From: Brachybacterium timonense
Lineage (GTDB): Bacteria; Actinomycetota; Actinomycetes; Actinomycetales; Dermabacteraceae
DNA length: 64,000 nucleotides
Direction of reading: 5' to 3'
Assembly: GCF_900258505.1 (NCBI RefSeq)
Contig: NZ_LT984895.1
Location: 1,727,102-1,791,101, forward strand
Part shown: piece after piece, positions 34,400 to 42,808 of the stretch
How the letters are laid out: each line of letters opens with the position of its first letter
Numbering within the stretch: position 1 is the first letter of the stretch
Program-made: the position numbers and the translations under genes
The notes under the pieces: generated by a model
The model's database searches: none
Seen by the model: only the letters and a program-made list of their open reading frames with translations
Told to the model about the DNA's origin: nothing

Positions 34400-36367
34400 T
34401 TACGACGCCGTGTGGCGTTCGCAGGCGTCCCGCGCGGACACAGTGATCATGTCTCGCAGATCACGTGGCGTGAGGACCTGGGCGGCGCCGCCAGCTTCGA
34501 GCACAGCGTCCACGAGAGCGTGTCGCACCGGGCCATCCAGACGCACGAGCACGGCGCCAGAGGCTGAGCCCGCATCCGGGGCTTCGCGTCGCTCTCGCGC
34601 CTCGAACGCTTCCGCAATCCATGCGGCGGGTCCCTCCAGACGCAGCCACACCTCGCCCGAGACGCGTCCGGACAGGTCCAGCGCATCGCCCGGGTCCTCG
34701 TCGTGCTGGCGCGCATCCTCACCGAGCAGCTCCACGATCCGGTCGACACGGAAGGTCCGCTCCTCGCCGACGAGCTCGCAGTGGGCCCGGAGATAGGTGC
34801 GTGTCCCGTCGGTCTCCAACGCGATGGGGTGCACACGGCGCACGCTCGTCCCCCGCCGAGCCGGTGAGGAGTAGCGGATCACGAGCGGCTGACCGTCGGT
34901 CCCGTCGGCATCTCGCAGCGATGCCTGAATCGCGGTGAGCACCGTCTGCTCCCAGGTCTGCGGTGCAGCGGAAGCGGGCGTGGCAGTGTCGTGCTCTGTC
35001 GCGGTGGCGGAGGCCTCCAGCAACTTCGTGCGGGCGCTGCGGACGATCTCCGCCTGGGCACCTGCTGCCGTTTCGAGCACGCCGAGGCCGGCCAGCAGCG
35101 CAGTGGTTTCGCTCGCGCTCAGGCGCAGCGCGCGGTGCAGAACATCGGCGTTGCGCACGCGCACCACGCCGCCGTCCCATTCTGCCTCGATGAGGTCTTC
35201 GAACCCTGCTCCGAGGTCACCGCAGAGGAACAGCACTTGAAGGTCCTGGATGATGCGAGGCACGCCAACACCGAAGGAGTGGGCAAGTTTCTCGATATCG
35301 GCTTCTCCACGCTGTCCGACGTACCCGACGATCGCCGTCAGTCGCGAGAGCGTCTCCCCGCCAGTGGTGACAGCGCGAATCCGCACTGCGGGTAACGGTT
35401 CAGCGTTCTGGATCTGTGTGAGATCCGCGTCGCCTGCATGCAGCTCGGCAATGTGCTGGAGCGTGTGGGCGATTCTCTCGCGCCACGGGCCCGGCGTGAT
35501 CAGCGTTGCCCAGCGGGCTGCAGAGAGCACCTGGCGGATCGTGGAGGGTGCGGGCATCGTCGGCAACGTCAGCTCAGGCACAGCCTGGTCAGCGCCGGCG
35601 ATGCTGCGCAGTCGTTGCGCTTTGTACGGCTCGACCTGCACGAGCGACGGCCCTGCCTCGTCCGAGGTGTCGATGTTGTGGAGTATTGCCTCGAGGTCGA
35701 TCTCCTCCGGTCTGGTAGCGGTGGCCATTCCGGTCATGCGCGGGAAGGACTCCAGACGTGATGCCCTGAACAGGCGTGGCGCCTGACGGTCGCGGTCAAA
35801 GCCGTAGACGTACCAATGGCCTTCGTGCACCCGCACCACCCACGGTTCGACATGGCGCTGCGCGAGACCGCTGCTCGCGCTGCGGTACTGGAATCGGACA
35901 GTGCGTTGCGCCGTCACCGCTTCGATCAGTGGGGAGAGCACCGGCAGCGATTCGAGTGTTCCGTGCGGTGTGCGACGCAGCAGGTCGGGGTCGGCGTCCT
36001 GGTCCAGGCTGAGAAGTTTCGCGCGAGCGCGGCGGGCCGCTCCCCCCGCGGCGGCGTCGTCCCAGGCGCGGCTCGCGGCCAGCAGCACCGCGTATTCCTC
36101 GGGGGTGACGTCCAGCTGTGCGTCGTCCTCGGCACGGGCGATGCTGTAGTGGACGGTGTCGTCCCACTCATCCCGATGGGATCGCAGCGAGATGCCGAGC
36201 TCGAGGATCTCGGCTTTGTCACGCTCGAACATCCGCTCGAAGGCGTCGTCGCTCGCAGCGTCGCGGTACTCGGGGATGACGGCACGTAGCCGGGCCCGGT
36301 CGATCCGCCGACGGGACCCGATGGTCATGATGACGTTGAGGATTCGTTCAACGGGTCTAGCTGCCAC
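34400..36367 (-). CDS. pafBC: PafB-PafC fusion, WYL-domain transcriptional activator
   Basis: PafBC activates the RecA-independent DNA-damage response of actinobacteria. In mycobacteria PafB and PafC are two proteins; here one 655-residue protein carries both, as in Arthrobacter. Start GTG 36367 gives the canonical PVERILNVIMTIGSRRR winged helix. The first half contains DAFERMFERDK and a WYL-type domain with GHWYVYGFDR (about 180-230). The second half repeats the plan: winged helix from LSRLTAIVGYVG and a second WYL-like segment TRTYLRAHCELVG. The order pafBC-tatA-tatC-helY is conserved, but pafA is 10 kb away at 46418. A pair of 20-bp direct repeats lies upstream. Confidence 0.92.
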   Translation of the reverse strand: MAARPVERILNVIMTIGSRRRIDRARLRAVIPEYRDAASDDAFERMFERDKAEILELGISLRSHRDEWDDTVHYSIARAEDDAQLDVTPEEYAVLLAASRAWDDAAAGGAARRARAKLLSLDQDADPDLLRRTPHGTLESLPVLSPLIEAVTAQRTVRFQYRSASSGLAQRHVEPWVVRVHEGHWYVYGFDRDRQAPRLFRASRLESFPRMTGMATATRPEEIDLEAILHNIDTSDEAGPSLVQVEPYKAQRLRSIAGADQAVPELTLPTMPAPSTIRQVLSAARWATLITPGPWRERIAHTLQHIAELHAGDADLTQIQNAEPLPAVRIRAVTTGGETLSRLTAIVGYVGQRGEADIEKLAHSFGVGVPRIIQDLQVLFLCGDLGAGFEDLIEAEWDGGVVRVRNADVLHRALRLSASETTALLAGLGVLETAAGAQAEIVRSARTKLLEASATATEHDTATPASAAPQTWEQTVLTAIQASLRDADGTDGQPLVIRYSSPARRGTSVRRVHPIALETDGTRTYLRAHCELVGEERTFRVDRIVELLGEDARQHDEDPGDALDLSGRVSGEVWLRLEGPAAWIAEAFEARERREAPDAGSASGAVLVRLDGPVRHALVDAVLEAGGAAQVLTPRDLRDMITVSARDACERHTAS

Positions 36368-36407
36368 GGATCCAGCGTAGAGCCACGGCGGCTGTGCCGC
36401 GGGAGGG

Positions 36408-36448
36408 CCGCGCCACAACACAGGAGGCCCGCGCCACTGCACAGGAGG
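36408..36448. repeat. Two 20-bp direct repeats in the pafBC/DUF3866 intergenic region
   Basis: CCGCGCCACAACACAGGAGG (36408-36427) and CCGCGCCACTGCACAGGAGG (36429-36448) match at 18 of 20 bases with a 21-bp period, two turns of helix. They lie 41 bp upstream of pafBC and about 90 bp upstream of the divergent gene, so they could be binding sites for a regulator, possibly PafBC itself. Function is inferred from position only. Confidence 0.55.
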
Positions 36449-36502
36449 GTCATCCGCTCCGCGGCTCAGCCACCCTGATACCGCGGGCCGCACCTCCATG
36501 AC

Positions 36503-36530
36503 TTGCCTCGATCAGGGCGGGTGGCATAAG
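36503..36530 (+). promoter_or_regulatory. Putative promoter of the DUF3866 gene
   Basis: TTGCCT (36503-36508) and CATAAG (36525-36530), 16 bp apart, resemble -35 and -10 boxes. The -10 ends 8 bases before the ATG at 36539 and there is no Shine-Dalgarno site, which fits a leaderless mRNA. Confidence 0.4.
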
Positions 36531-36538
36531 AGATACGC

Positions 36539-37648
36539 ATGCTGCAATGGGAACGCGCCGAGGTCGTGAGCCTGCGCGAGGGATGGTCCGGTGTCCAGCG
36601 CCTTGAAGCTCGCACTGAGCAGGACACGGTACGCGCCCTCGCCTATCCGGAGCTCACCGGAATGGTGACCATTGGTGAGCGGGTGCTGCTGAACACGAAT
36701 GCGCTGCGGCGCGGCCTGGGGACGGGTGGCGAAGCGCTTGTGGTGGCGCGGCTGGATGTGCTTCCCGAGTGCGTGCACGGCAGTGGTCACATGGTCAAGG
36801 CCCGCTACACGCCGATGCAGACCATGGTCGATGCGATCGATGATCCCGCCAGTGAGCACTACCCGGTGATGCGTCAGGCACAGGACCTGGGCGGAATGCC
36901 GGTGGTGATCGCTGATCTGCATTCGTCCCTGCCCGCTGTGGTGGCCGGTATTCGAGCCACCTGTCCGCAGGCGCGGATCGCGCATGTGCACACGGACGCT
37001 GCGGCCCTGCCGGCGGCGCTGTCGCGTACGGCCGCGGTCCTGCGTGCGGAGGGTCTGCTCGCCGCGGTGATCAGCGCTGGCCAGGCTTTCGGTGGTGATC
37101 TGGAAGCGGTGACGGTGCATTCGGCGCTGCTCGGGGCACGGCACGTGGTGGGTGCGGATGTCGCGATCCTCGTGCAGGGGCCCGGGAATCTGGGGACGGG
37201 CACCGGCTGGGGTTTCTCCGGTGTGCAGGCGGCCGAGGCTGTGCATGCCGCGCATGTGCTGGATGGGGCACCGATCGGGGTGCTGCGGGTCTCCGGCGCG
37301 GATCCTCGGCCGCGCCATCGCGGCCTGTCTCATCACGCACAGACCATGTTCGGTGCCGCCTGCCTCGCGCCGGTCCGCCTTCCGGTGCCAGCGCTCGAAA
37401 CCGACGAACCACACAGCGCTTTCCATCTGTCCGTCCGGGAACAGGTTCAGCAGTCGATCCTCGACGTTGGGGCGCAGCGAGGCGTCCAGCATCAGCTCGC
37501 TCAGGTTGAGACGACAGGACTGCGCGAGGCATGCGAGGCGCTACCGGTCTCCCTGTCGACGATGGGGCGTTCCCTCGATGAAGATCCGGAGGCGTTCCTG
37601 TACGCCGCACTCGCTGGACGCTGCGCCGCCGAACTCCTCGCTGCCTGA
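36539..37648 (+). CDS. DUF3866 family protein
   Basis: A 369-residue cytoplasmic protein of the actinobacterial DUF3866 family, whose function is unknown to me. Conserved-looking segments are the N-terminal beta-rich region (LAYPELTGMVTIGERVLLN), HGSGHMVKARYTPMQT (about 81-96), ADLHSSLPAV and VQGPGNLGTGTGWGFSG (about 215-231). The glycine-rich loop and scattered His/Asp residues could suggest nucleotide or metal binding, but no known active site is recognisable. It stands next to pafBC and the tat/helY genes, as its relatives do in other actinobacteria. Its stop lies in the first unit of a 39-bp tandem repeat. Confidence 0.8.
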   Translation: MLQWERAEVVSLREGWSGVQRLEARTEQDTVRALAYPELTGMVTIGERVLLNTNALRRGLGTGGEALVVARLDVLPECVHGSGHMVKARYTPMQTMVDAIDDPASEHYPVMRQAQDLGGMPVVIADLHSSLPAVVAGIRATCPQARIAHVHTDAAALPAALSRTAAVLRAEGLLAAVISAGQAFGGDLEAVTVHSALLGARHVVGADVAILVQGPGNLGTGTGWGFSGVQAAEAVHAAHVLDGAPIGVLRVSGADPRPRHRGLSHHAQTMFGAACLAPVRLPVPALETDEPHSAFHLSVREQVQQSILDVGAQRGVQHQLAQVETTGLREACEALPVSLSTMGRSLDEDPEAFLYAALAGRCAAELLAA

Positions 37649-37762
37649 ACGTCGCCGCTGGCGCCGCTCACTCGCCGTCGTGGCTGAACGTCGCCGCTGG
37701 CGCCGCTCACTCGCCGTCGTGGCTGAACGTCACCGCTCGCGCGGTTCACTCGCCGTGGTGCG
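37646..37762. repeat. 39-bp tandem repeat at the ends of two convergent genes
   Basis: Two identical 39-bp units (37646-37684, 37685-37723) and a diverged third (37724-37762) follow directly on each other. Unit 1 begins with the DUF3866 stop codon (TGA), and unit 3 holds the stop of the minus-strand PH-domain gene (TCA at 37746-37748). Each unit thus carries both stops. Partial self-complementarity (CGCCGCTGGCGCCG) could give hairpins. It looks like a small tandem duplication of a terminator-like region. Confidence 0.85.
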
Positions 37763-38216
37763 CCTCTCCCCGCTCACGGATCAGCTGCGCGAGAGTGCGG
37801 GCCTGGGCGAGGCCGCGTGCCCCGTCGGTGCGCTGCAGCGCCATCACGGACAGCGTTCGTCCGTCGGAGAGATCCAGGTGCGCCCACGGATCACCAGCCG
37901 GGAAGCTCACGCCGATCACCTGGGCCCACTGCAGCTCGTGGGTGCGCACGAGGTTGCGGACGATGAGCACGTCGGGCCGCGCCTCAGCCCGAACCGACGC
38001 CTCCATATGGCAGAAAACGACGATGAGCAGACCGAACAGGGGGAAGCCCAGCCGGTTGCCCAGGGTGAATCCGGGAATCAGCACGGCCATGACGATGGCC
38101 GCCCCCATCACGAGCACAGCAATGGCATACGCGCTCCAGCGCACCGTACGTGGCCGCAGCATGATCGTGCCGTGCAATGGCGCACTGCTGTCCGGGGCGT
38201 GATTCGGCTGAGCCAC
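37746..38216 (-). CDS. PH-domain-containing membrane protein
   Basis: A 156-residue protein with two adjacent membrane helices (about residues 27-65, AIAVLVMGAAIVMAVLIPG and a second around FPLFGLLIVVFC) followed by a compact bacterial PH-like domain (about 70-150: VLIVRNLVRTHELQWAQVIGVSFP, WAHLDLSDG). This layout is common in actinobacteria, usually next to hisG/hisE as here (5 bp upstream gap). Its role is unknown. The final codons run into the 39-bp tandem repeat. Confidence 0.82.
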   Translation of the reverse strand: MAQPNHAPDSSAPLHGTIMLRPRTVRWSAYAIAVLVMGAAIVMAVLIPGFTLGNRLGFPLFGLLIVVFCHMEASVRAEARPDVLIVRNLVRTHELQWAQVIGVSFPAGDPWAHLDLSDGRTLSVMALQRTDGARGLAQARTLAQLIRERGEAHHGE

Positions 38217-38221
38217 GTCCC

Positions 38222-39079
38222 TCAGATCCGGCAGGCCTGGATGTCCGTGACCAGGATCGCGCGGGCCCCCACCTCGTAGAGCTCATCCATCATGCGGTGA
38301 GTGGCCTGGCGCTCCACCATGGCACGCACAGCACTCCAGGTACCGCCGTGCAGCGAGGAGACCGTGGGTGATTCGAAACCGGGAGTGATCGCCACCGCCC
38401 GCTCCAGCAGCTCGGTGGGGATGTCGTAATCGAGGAGCACGTACTGGCGGGCCACCAGCACGCTGCGTAGGCGGCGCACGAGCACGTCGAGCACATGCGC
38501 ACCGGCCTCGTCGAGATCGAGACCCGGCCGAGAGAACAGCACAGCTTCACTGGTCATGATCGGGTCTCCGAAGGGCGCCAGGCCGGCTTGTCGAAGCGTT
38601 GTTCCGGTTTCGACCACGTCGGCGATGACATCGGCGATGCCGAGCCGTACCGCGGATTCGACCGCGCCGTCGAGGTGGATCACCTGAGCGTTGATGCCGT
38701 GCTCGGCGAGATGATCAGTCACGAGGTTTTCGTAGCTGGTAGCGATCCGGGCGCCGTCCAGAGAGGCGAGGTGACGCTGCTGATCGGTGGGCGCAGCGAA
38801 GCGGAAGGTGGAGCGGGCGAAGCCGAGCGAGAGGATCTGCTCGTGCGCAGTGCGGGAGTCCAGCAGCATGTCCTGCCCGGTGATCCCCACATCCACGGTG
38901 CCGGTGCCGACGTACACGGCGATGTCGCGTGGGCGCAGGAAGAACAGCTCGAGGTCGTTCTCGTTGTCGATGACCACGAGCTCTTTGGCCATTCCGCGGC
39001 CGCGATAACCGGCCTCGTGCAGCAGTTTCGCCGCCGGCTCGGACAGCGCTCCCTTATTGGGCAGGGCAAGACGCAGCAT
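38222..39079 (-). CDS. hisG: ATP phosphoribosyltransferase (long form)
   Basis: First enzyme of histidine synthesis: ATP + PRPP to phosphoribosyl-ATP. The start ATG 39079 follows a GAGGGAGAAA site. The 285-residue protein is the long, self-sufficient form: catalytic domains with [12 protein letters not shown], the PRPP/ATP region [16 protein letters not shown]-like segment ([17 protein letters not shown]) and a C-terminal ACT-like regulatory domain (about 210-285) that binds histidine for feedback. It lies 11 bp downstream of hisE, the second-step enzyme. Confidence 0.95.
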   Translation of the reverse strand: MLRLALPNKGALSEPAAKLLHEAGYRGRGMAKELVVIDNENDLELFFLRPRDIAVYVGTGTVDVGITGQDMLLDSRTAHEQILSLGFARSTFRFAAPTDQQRHLASLDGARIATSYENLVTDHLAEHGINAQVIHLDGAVESAVRLGIADVIADVVETGTTLRQAGLAPFGDPIMTSEAVLFSRPGLDLDEAGAHVLDVLVRRLRSVLVARQYVLLDYDIPTELLERAVAITPGFESPTVSSLHGGTWSAVRAMVERQATHRMMDELYEVGARAILVTDIQACRI

Positions 39080-39090
39080 GAGTTTCTCCC

Positions 39091-39354
39091 TCACAGGTGG
39101 CGGTAGACGTCCTCAAGGCTGAACCCCTTGGCGATCATCATCACCTGAAGGTGGTACAGCAGCTGGCTGATCTCTTCGGCCGCGGCGGCGTCGGATTCAT
39201 GCTCGCAGGCCATCCAGACTTCAGCGGCTTCTTCCACGATCTTCTTGCCGATGGCGTGGATGCCGGCGTCCAGTTCCGCGACTGTGCCCGACCCCTCGGG
39301 TCGGGTGCGGGACTTCTCGGTGAGCTCAGCGAACAGCGACTCGAAATCCTTCAC
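39091..39354 (-). CDS. hisE: Phosphoribosyl-ATP pyrophosphatase
   Basis: Second step of histidine synthesis, hydrolysing phosphoribosyl-ATP to phosphoribosyl-AMP. The 87-residue protein from GTG 39354 ([15 protein letters not shown]) matches the usual size and MazG-like all-helical fold, with the metal-binding [14 protein letters not shown] and [14 protein letters not shown]. The longer frame adds 28 residues unlike the family. It is paired with hisG, typical of actinobacteria. A 122-bp gap separates it from rpe upstream. Confidence 0.94.
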   Translation of the reverse strand: MKDFESLFAELTEKSRTRPEGSGTVAELDAGIHAIGKKIVEEAAEVWMACEHESDAAAAEEISQLLYHLQVMMIAKGFSLEDVYRHL

Positions 39355-39476
39355 ACGCACAGCGTACCGAGCGCCGGGGCGTTCCCCCGTGGCGCCCGCA
39401 GTGCGGACTGTGCGCATGAGCCGACCAGCCTGCGGCACCGTACGGCGGGCAGCGCTTGGGCGAGCGGCGGTTGGTG

Positions 39477-40163
39477 TCAGCTGTGGCGGTGCTGTCCCGC
39501 GAGGTCACGCAGCACGGCGATCTCGTCGGCGGCATCCTGGGCGCGGTAGATCGCTGAGCCCGCCACGAACACGTTGGCGCCAGCGTCGGCGCAGCGCTCG
39601 ATCGTCTCGCGGCTCACGCCACCGTCAACCTGGATAGAGACTTCGAGGTTCGCCTCGCTCACGGCACGTCGTGCCCGTCGGATCTTCGGCAGCATCGTCT
39701 CCAGGAAGCTCTGTCCACCGAAACCGGGTTCGACCGTCATGATCAGCAGCATGTCAAACTCGCCGATCACATCCAGCAGCGGCTCAACGGGGGTTGCGGG
39801 GCGCAGTCCGACGCCGACGGCGACGTTTCGGCGTCGCAGCTCGCGGGCGAGCCGGATCGGTGCTTTCGCGGCCTCGAGGTGGAAAGTCACTGAGGAAGCG
39901 CCGGCTTCCGCGTAAGCGGGTGCACGCCGGTCGGCGTCCTCGATCATGAGGTGGGCGTCCACCGGCAGATCGCTGCGGCGAACGATCTGCTCGATCATGC
40001 TGGGGCCGAACGTCAGGTTCGGTACGAAGTGGTCGTCCATCACGTCGGCGTGGATCGCGTCGGCGGTGGCGATGCGGTCGAGCTCCTCGCCGATCCGCAT
40101 GAAGTCGGCGTTGAGGATGCTGGGGTGGATGTAGTGGCCGTCGGTGGAGTACAGGGCGTTCAT
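39477..40163 (-). CDS. rpe: Ribulose-phosphate 3-epimerase
   Basis: Interconverts ribulose-5-phosphate and xylulose-5-phosphate in the pentose phosphate pathway. The 228-residue TIM barrel has HPSILNADF (about 13-21), metal-binding [25 protein letters not shown], the loop [12 protein letters not shown] and the phosphate-binding [11 protein letters not shown] and FVAGSAIY. The start overlaps the rsmB stop by 4 bp. The order fmt-rsmB-rpe is widespread in actinobacteria. Confidence 0.96.
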   Translation of the reverse strand: MNALYSTDGHYIHPSILNADFMRIGEELDRIATADAIHADVMDDHFVPNLTFGPSMIEQIVRRSDLPVDAHLMIEDADRRAPAYAEAGASSVTFHLEAAKAPIRLARELRRRNVAVGVGLRPATPVEPLLDVIGEFDMLLIMTVEPGFGGQSFLETMLPKIRRARRAVSEANLEVSIQVDGGVSRETIERCADAGANVFVAGSAIYRAQDAADEIAVLRDLAGQHRHS

Positions 40164-41806
40164 GACGGGTCCTCCTCATGGGCGGTGCAGGTGGTGGGGG
40201 CCTGAGGGTGCGGCAGGCGACGCAGAAGCGCGATGAACATTGCGTCGGTGCCGTGAATGTGGGGCCAGAGTTGTACCGACGGGCCATCGCCCAGGTCGAT
40301 CTGGTCACGCTTATCCGGGTGCACGCCGGCTCGCACGGCGTCGCGGGCGTCGAGCTGTTCGACGTCGCTGCGGCGACGCAGCACATCGGCCACCACCAGG
40401 CGTGTCTCCGCCAGATGGGGTGAGCAGGTGACATACGCGACCACGCCGCCGGGGGCGGTCGCATCCAACGCACTCGTGAGCAGATCCCGTTGGATCGCCC
40501 CGAGCTGGCCGACGTCCTCGGGGCGGCGGCGCCAGCGGGACTCCGGGCGGCGCCGCAGCGCGCCCAGCCCGGTGCAGGGCACGTCCGCGAGCACACGGGA
40601 GAAGGTGTCAGGTCTGTCCTTCCCTATAGTGCGCCCGTCGGCGGTGAGGCACTGGATCTCGCATCCGGCATCCACGAGTGCTGCGACGGCGCGCTCCACC
40701 AGGGCGGTGCGATGCTCCTGCAGCTCGGTGGCAAGCAGCTCGGCGTTGTGGTCGATCGTGAGGCCGCCCAGCAGCGCGGTTTTACCGCCTGGGCCGGCGC
40801 ACAGGTCCAGCCAGTGGGCGTCGTCGGCGAGCACCAGGTCATCGGCCCCAAGGCCGAGTGCGAGGGCCATCAGCTGGCTGCCCTCATCCTGCACCGCGGC
40901 CCGGCCTTCGCGAATCACGTCCAGGCCACCGGGGTCGCCTGATGGCCAGGAAGCACCGAACATGCTCCAGCGGCCGGCGCTCGCGCCGGAGTCGATCAAC
41001 TCGTCCAGGTCGGTGAGCCCGGGCCGCATGACGAGGGAGACTCGAGGCGCCTCGTTCTGCGCCTCCAGCAGGCTCTCAAGCTCGCTGCGGTCGCGGCCGT
41101 GGGCCACGAGGGCGTCACTGAGAGCGCGCACCACCCACAGCGGGTGCGAATGCGCGATCGCGAGGTGTGCTGGTTCGTCGTCCTCGCGTGCGGGCGCGAT
41201 CCTCTGGATCCACTCCTCGCTGGAGTGCTCCCCCACTCGGCGCAGCACGGCATTGACGAAACCGGCGGCACCGGCGCCGACGACCTGCCTGGCCAGTGCC
41301 ACGGTTTCGGAGCTCGCGGCGTGCGGCGCGACGGCCATGTCGAGGACCTGGTGGGCGCCAAGCCGAAGCACGTCGATCACGGCGGCCTCGACCTGCTCCA
41401 TGGGTCGGTCAATGCAGGCAGCGAGCACCGCGTCGAGTCGACCCTGGGCGCGCAGGGTGCCATAGAACAGTTCCGTGGCGAAGGCGGCGTCGCGGCCGCG
41501 CACACGGTGGCGGCGCAGGATCGTGGGCAGGACAAGATTGGCGTAGGCGTCGTCCTCGCGCACAGCGCGCATCGCCTCGTAGGCCGCAAGGCGTGAGGGC
41601 GTGGCGGTGCGGGAGCGTTCCGAGGGGCGGCTCTGGGACCAGCCGCGTCGCGGCCCACCGGTGCCGCGAGATCCGGACCGTTCACGGCCGTGCGCATCCC
41701 GGGGGCGGGACGGGCGTGCATCATCGCGACGATCGTCGCTGCGACGCGCATCGCGGCCACGTCCGGTGCGGCGTGGCTGGCGGGGATCGGAGCTGCGGTC
41801 GGTCAT
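40160..41806 (-). CDS. rsmB: 16S rRNA (cytosine-C5) methyltransferase RsmB
   Basis: Methylates C967-equivalent of 16S rRNA. The 548-residue protein begins with about 75 Arg/Asp/Ser-rich disordered residues. An all-helical NusB-like domain (about 80-210) and the SAM-dependent methyltransferase follow, with [13 protein letters not shown], the first catalytic cysteine in [19 protein letters not shown] and the second in [12 protein letters not shown]. Start and stop overlap fmt and rpe by 4 bp each, so the three are translationally coupled. Confidence 0.94.
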   Translation of the reverse strand: MTDRSSDPRQPRRTGRGRDARRSDDRRDDARPSRPRDAHGRERSGSRGTGGPRRGWSQSRPSERSRTATPSRLAAYEAMRAVREDDAYANLVLPTILRRHRVRGRDAAFATELFYGTLRAQGRLDAVLAACIDRPMEQVEAAVIDVLRLGAHQVLDMAVAPHAASSETVALARQVVGAGAAGFVNAVLRRVGEHSSEEWIQRIAPAREDDEPAHLAIAHSHPLWVVRALSDALVAHGRDRSELESLLEAQNEAPRVSLVMRPGLTDLDELIDSGASAGRWSMFGASWPSGDPGGLDVIREGRAAVQDEGSQLMALALGLGADDLVLADDAHWLDLCAGPGGKTALLGGLTIDHNAELLATELQEHRTALVERAVAALVDAGCEIQCLTADGRTIGKDRPDTFSRVLADVPCTGLGALRRRPESRWRRRPEDVGQLGAIQRDLLTSALDATAPGGVVAYVTCSPHLAETRLVVADVLRRRSDVEQLDARDAVRAGVHPDKRDQIDLGDGPSVQLWPHIHGTDAMFIALLRRLPHPQAPTTCTAHEEDPS

Positions 41807-42774
41807 GAGGCGCTTCCGGTGTCGGTGCTGTGCTGGGCTGAGGTGGGTGGTTCGAAGCGGGGCGTTGCGGAGAGGTCCGTGCCGCGCGCCCAGTCCGCGG
41901 CGGCCATCGCGCGCTTCCCGGCGGGGGCAACGGTTCCGAGGGCGAGAGGGGTGGTGCCGGTGCCGACCAGCACCTGGCCGTCGATGGCAGCCAGCTGCCC
42001 GGGGTCGAGGTTCGCGGTGGCACGGGCGTGTTCGAGGCCGAGGATCTTGAACCGGTCCCCGTTCAGCATGGTCCAGGCGCCCGGATGCGGGCTCATGCCG
42101 CGGATATGGGCGCTGACCTGCTCGGCGGGGCGGGAGAAGTCGATGCGGGCCTCGGCGCTAGTGAGCTTCGCTGCATGTGTGATGCCGTCACTACTTTGGG
42201 GTGTGGCCACCAGCTGCCCCTCCCCCAGTGCGTCAACCGTGCGTCGCAGAAGACCTGCACCGTCCTGGCTCATACGCTCCAGCAGCTGGCCGGCGGTCTC
42301 GAGCTCACCGATGTCGACCTCCTCGGTGGCAAGCAGCGGGCCGGTGTCAAGGCCCTGTTCGAGTTGGAACACACTCATGCCGGTGCGGGTCTGACCGGCG
42401 AGAACAGCGCGCTGAGCGGGTGCGGCGCCGCGCCACGCGGGCAGCAGGGAGAAGTGCAGGTTGATCCAGCCGTGCTGCGGCACAGCCAGGGCGGCGGGCG
42501 GCACCAGGGCGCCGTAAGCCACGACGGCGGCAACGTCGATGGCGAGGTCGCGCAGTGTCTGGATGACGGTGTCATCGCGCAGCGTGGTGGGGGTGAGCAC
42601 GGGCAGGCCGAGCTCGTCGGCGCGGGCGCGCACGGGGCTGGGTGTGAGGCGTCTGCGACGGCCGACGGGGGCATCCGGTCGGGTCAGCACACCGACGACC
42701 TCATGCTCGGAGTCAACGAGAGCTTGCAGGCTGGGAACGGCCACCTCGGGGGTGCCGGCAAAGAGAACACGCAT
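41803..42774 (-). CDS. fmt: Methionyl-tRNA formyltransferase
   Basis: Formylates initiator Met-tRNA using 10-formyltetrahydrofolate. The 323-residue protein has RVLFAGTPEVAVPSL at the N-terminus and the catalytic segment INLHFSLLPAWRGAAP (Asn, His and the following Asp in the QLEQGLDTGPLL region). An OB-fold tRNA-binding C-terminal domain follows (PGAWTMLNGDRFKILG). The usual DxPxGRGxxL-type loop reads DAPVGRRRRL. It lies 34 bp after priA and overlaps rsmB. Confidence 0.95.
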   Translation of the reverse strand: MRVLFAGTPEVAVPSLQALVDSEHEVVGVLTRPDAPVGRRRRLTPSPVRARADELGLPVLTPTTLRDDTVIQTLRDLAIDVAAVVAYGALVPPAALAVPQHGWINLHFSLLPAWRGAAPAQRAVLAGQTRTGMSVFQLEQGLDTGPLLATEEVDIGELETAGQLLERMSQDGAGLLRRTVDALGEGQLVATPQSSDGITHAAKLTSAEARIDFSRPAEQVSAHIRGMSPHPGAWTMLNGDRFKILGLEHARATANLDPGQLAAIDGQVLVGTGTTPLALGTVAPAGKRAMAAADWARGTDLSATPRFEPPTSAQHSTDTGSAS

Positions 42775-42808
42775 GGTGACTCGATCCTACGGTGCCCTGT
42801 GCGGCCGG

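Noticed and set aside
36512-37492. 326-codon minus-strand open frame over DUF3866
   Set aside because: The plus-strand DUF3866 protein is a known conserved family here; the minus-strand translation has a His/Arg-rich composition typical of a shadow frame.
37646-37762. 39-bp repeats considered as CRISPR or att sites
   Set aside because: There are no spacers and no integrase or cas gene nearby; the copies abut and lie at gene ends.
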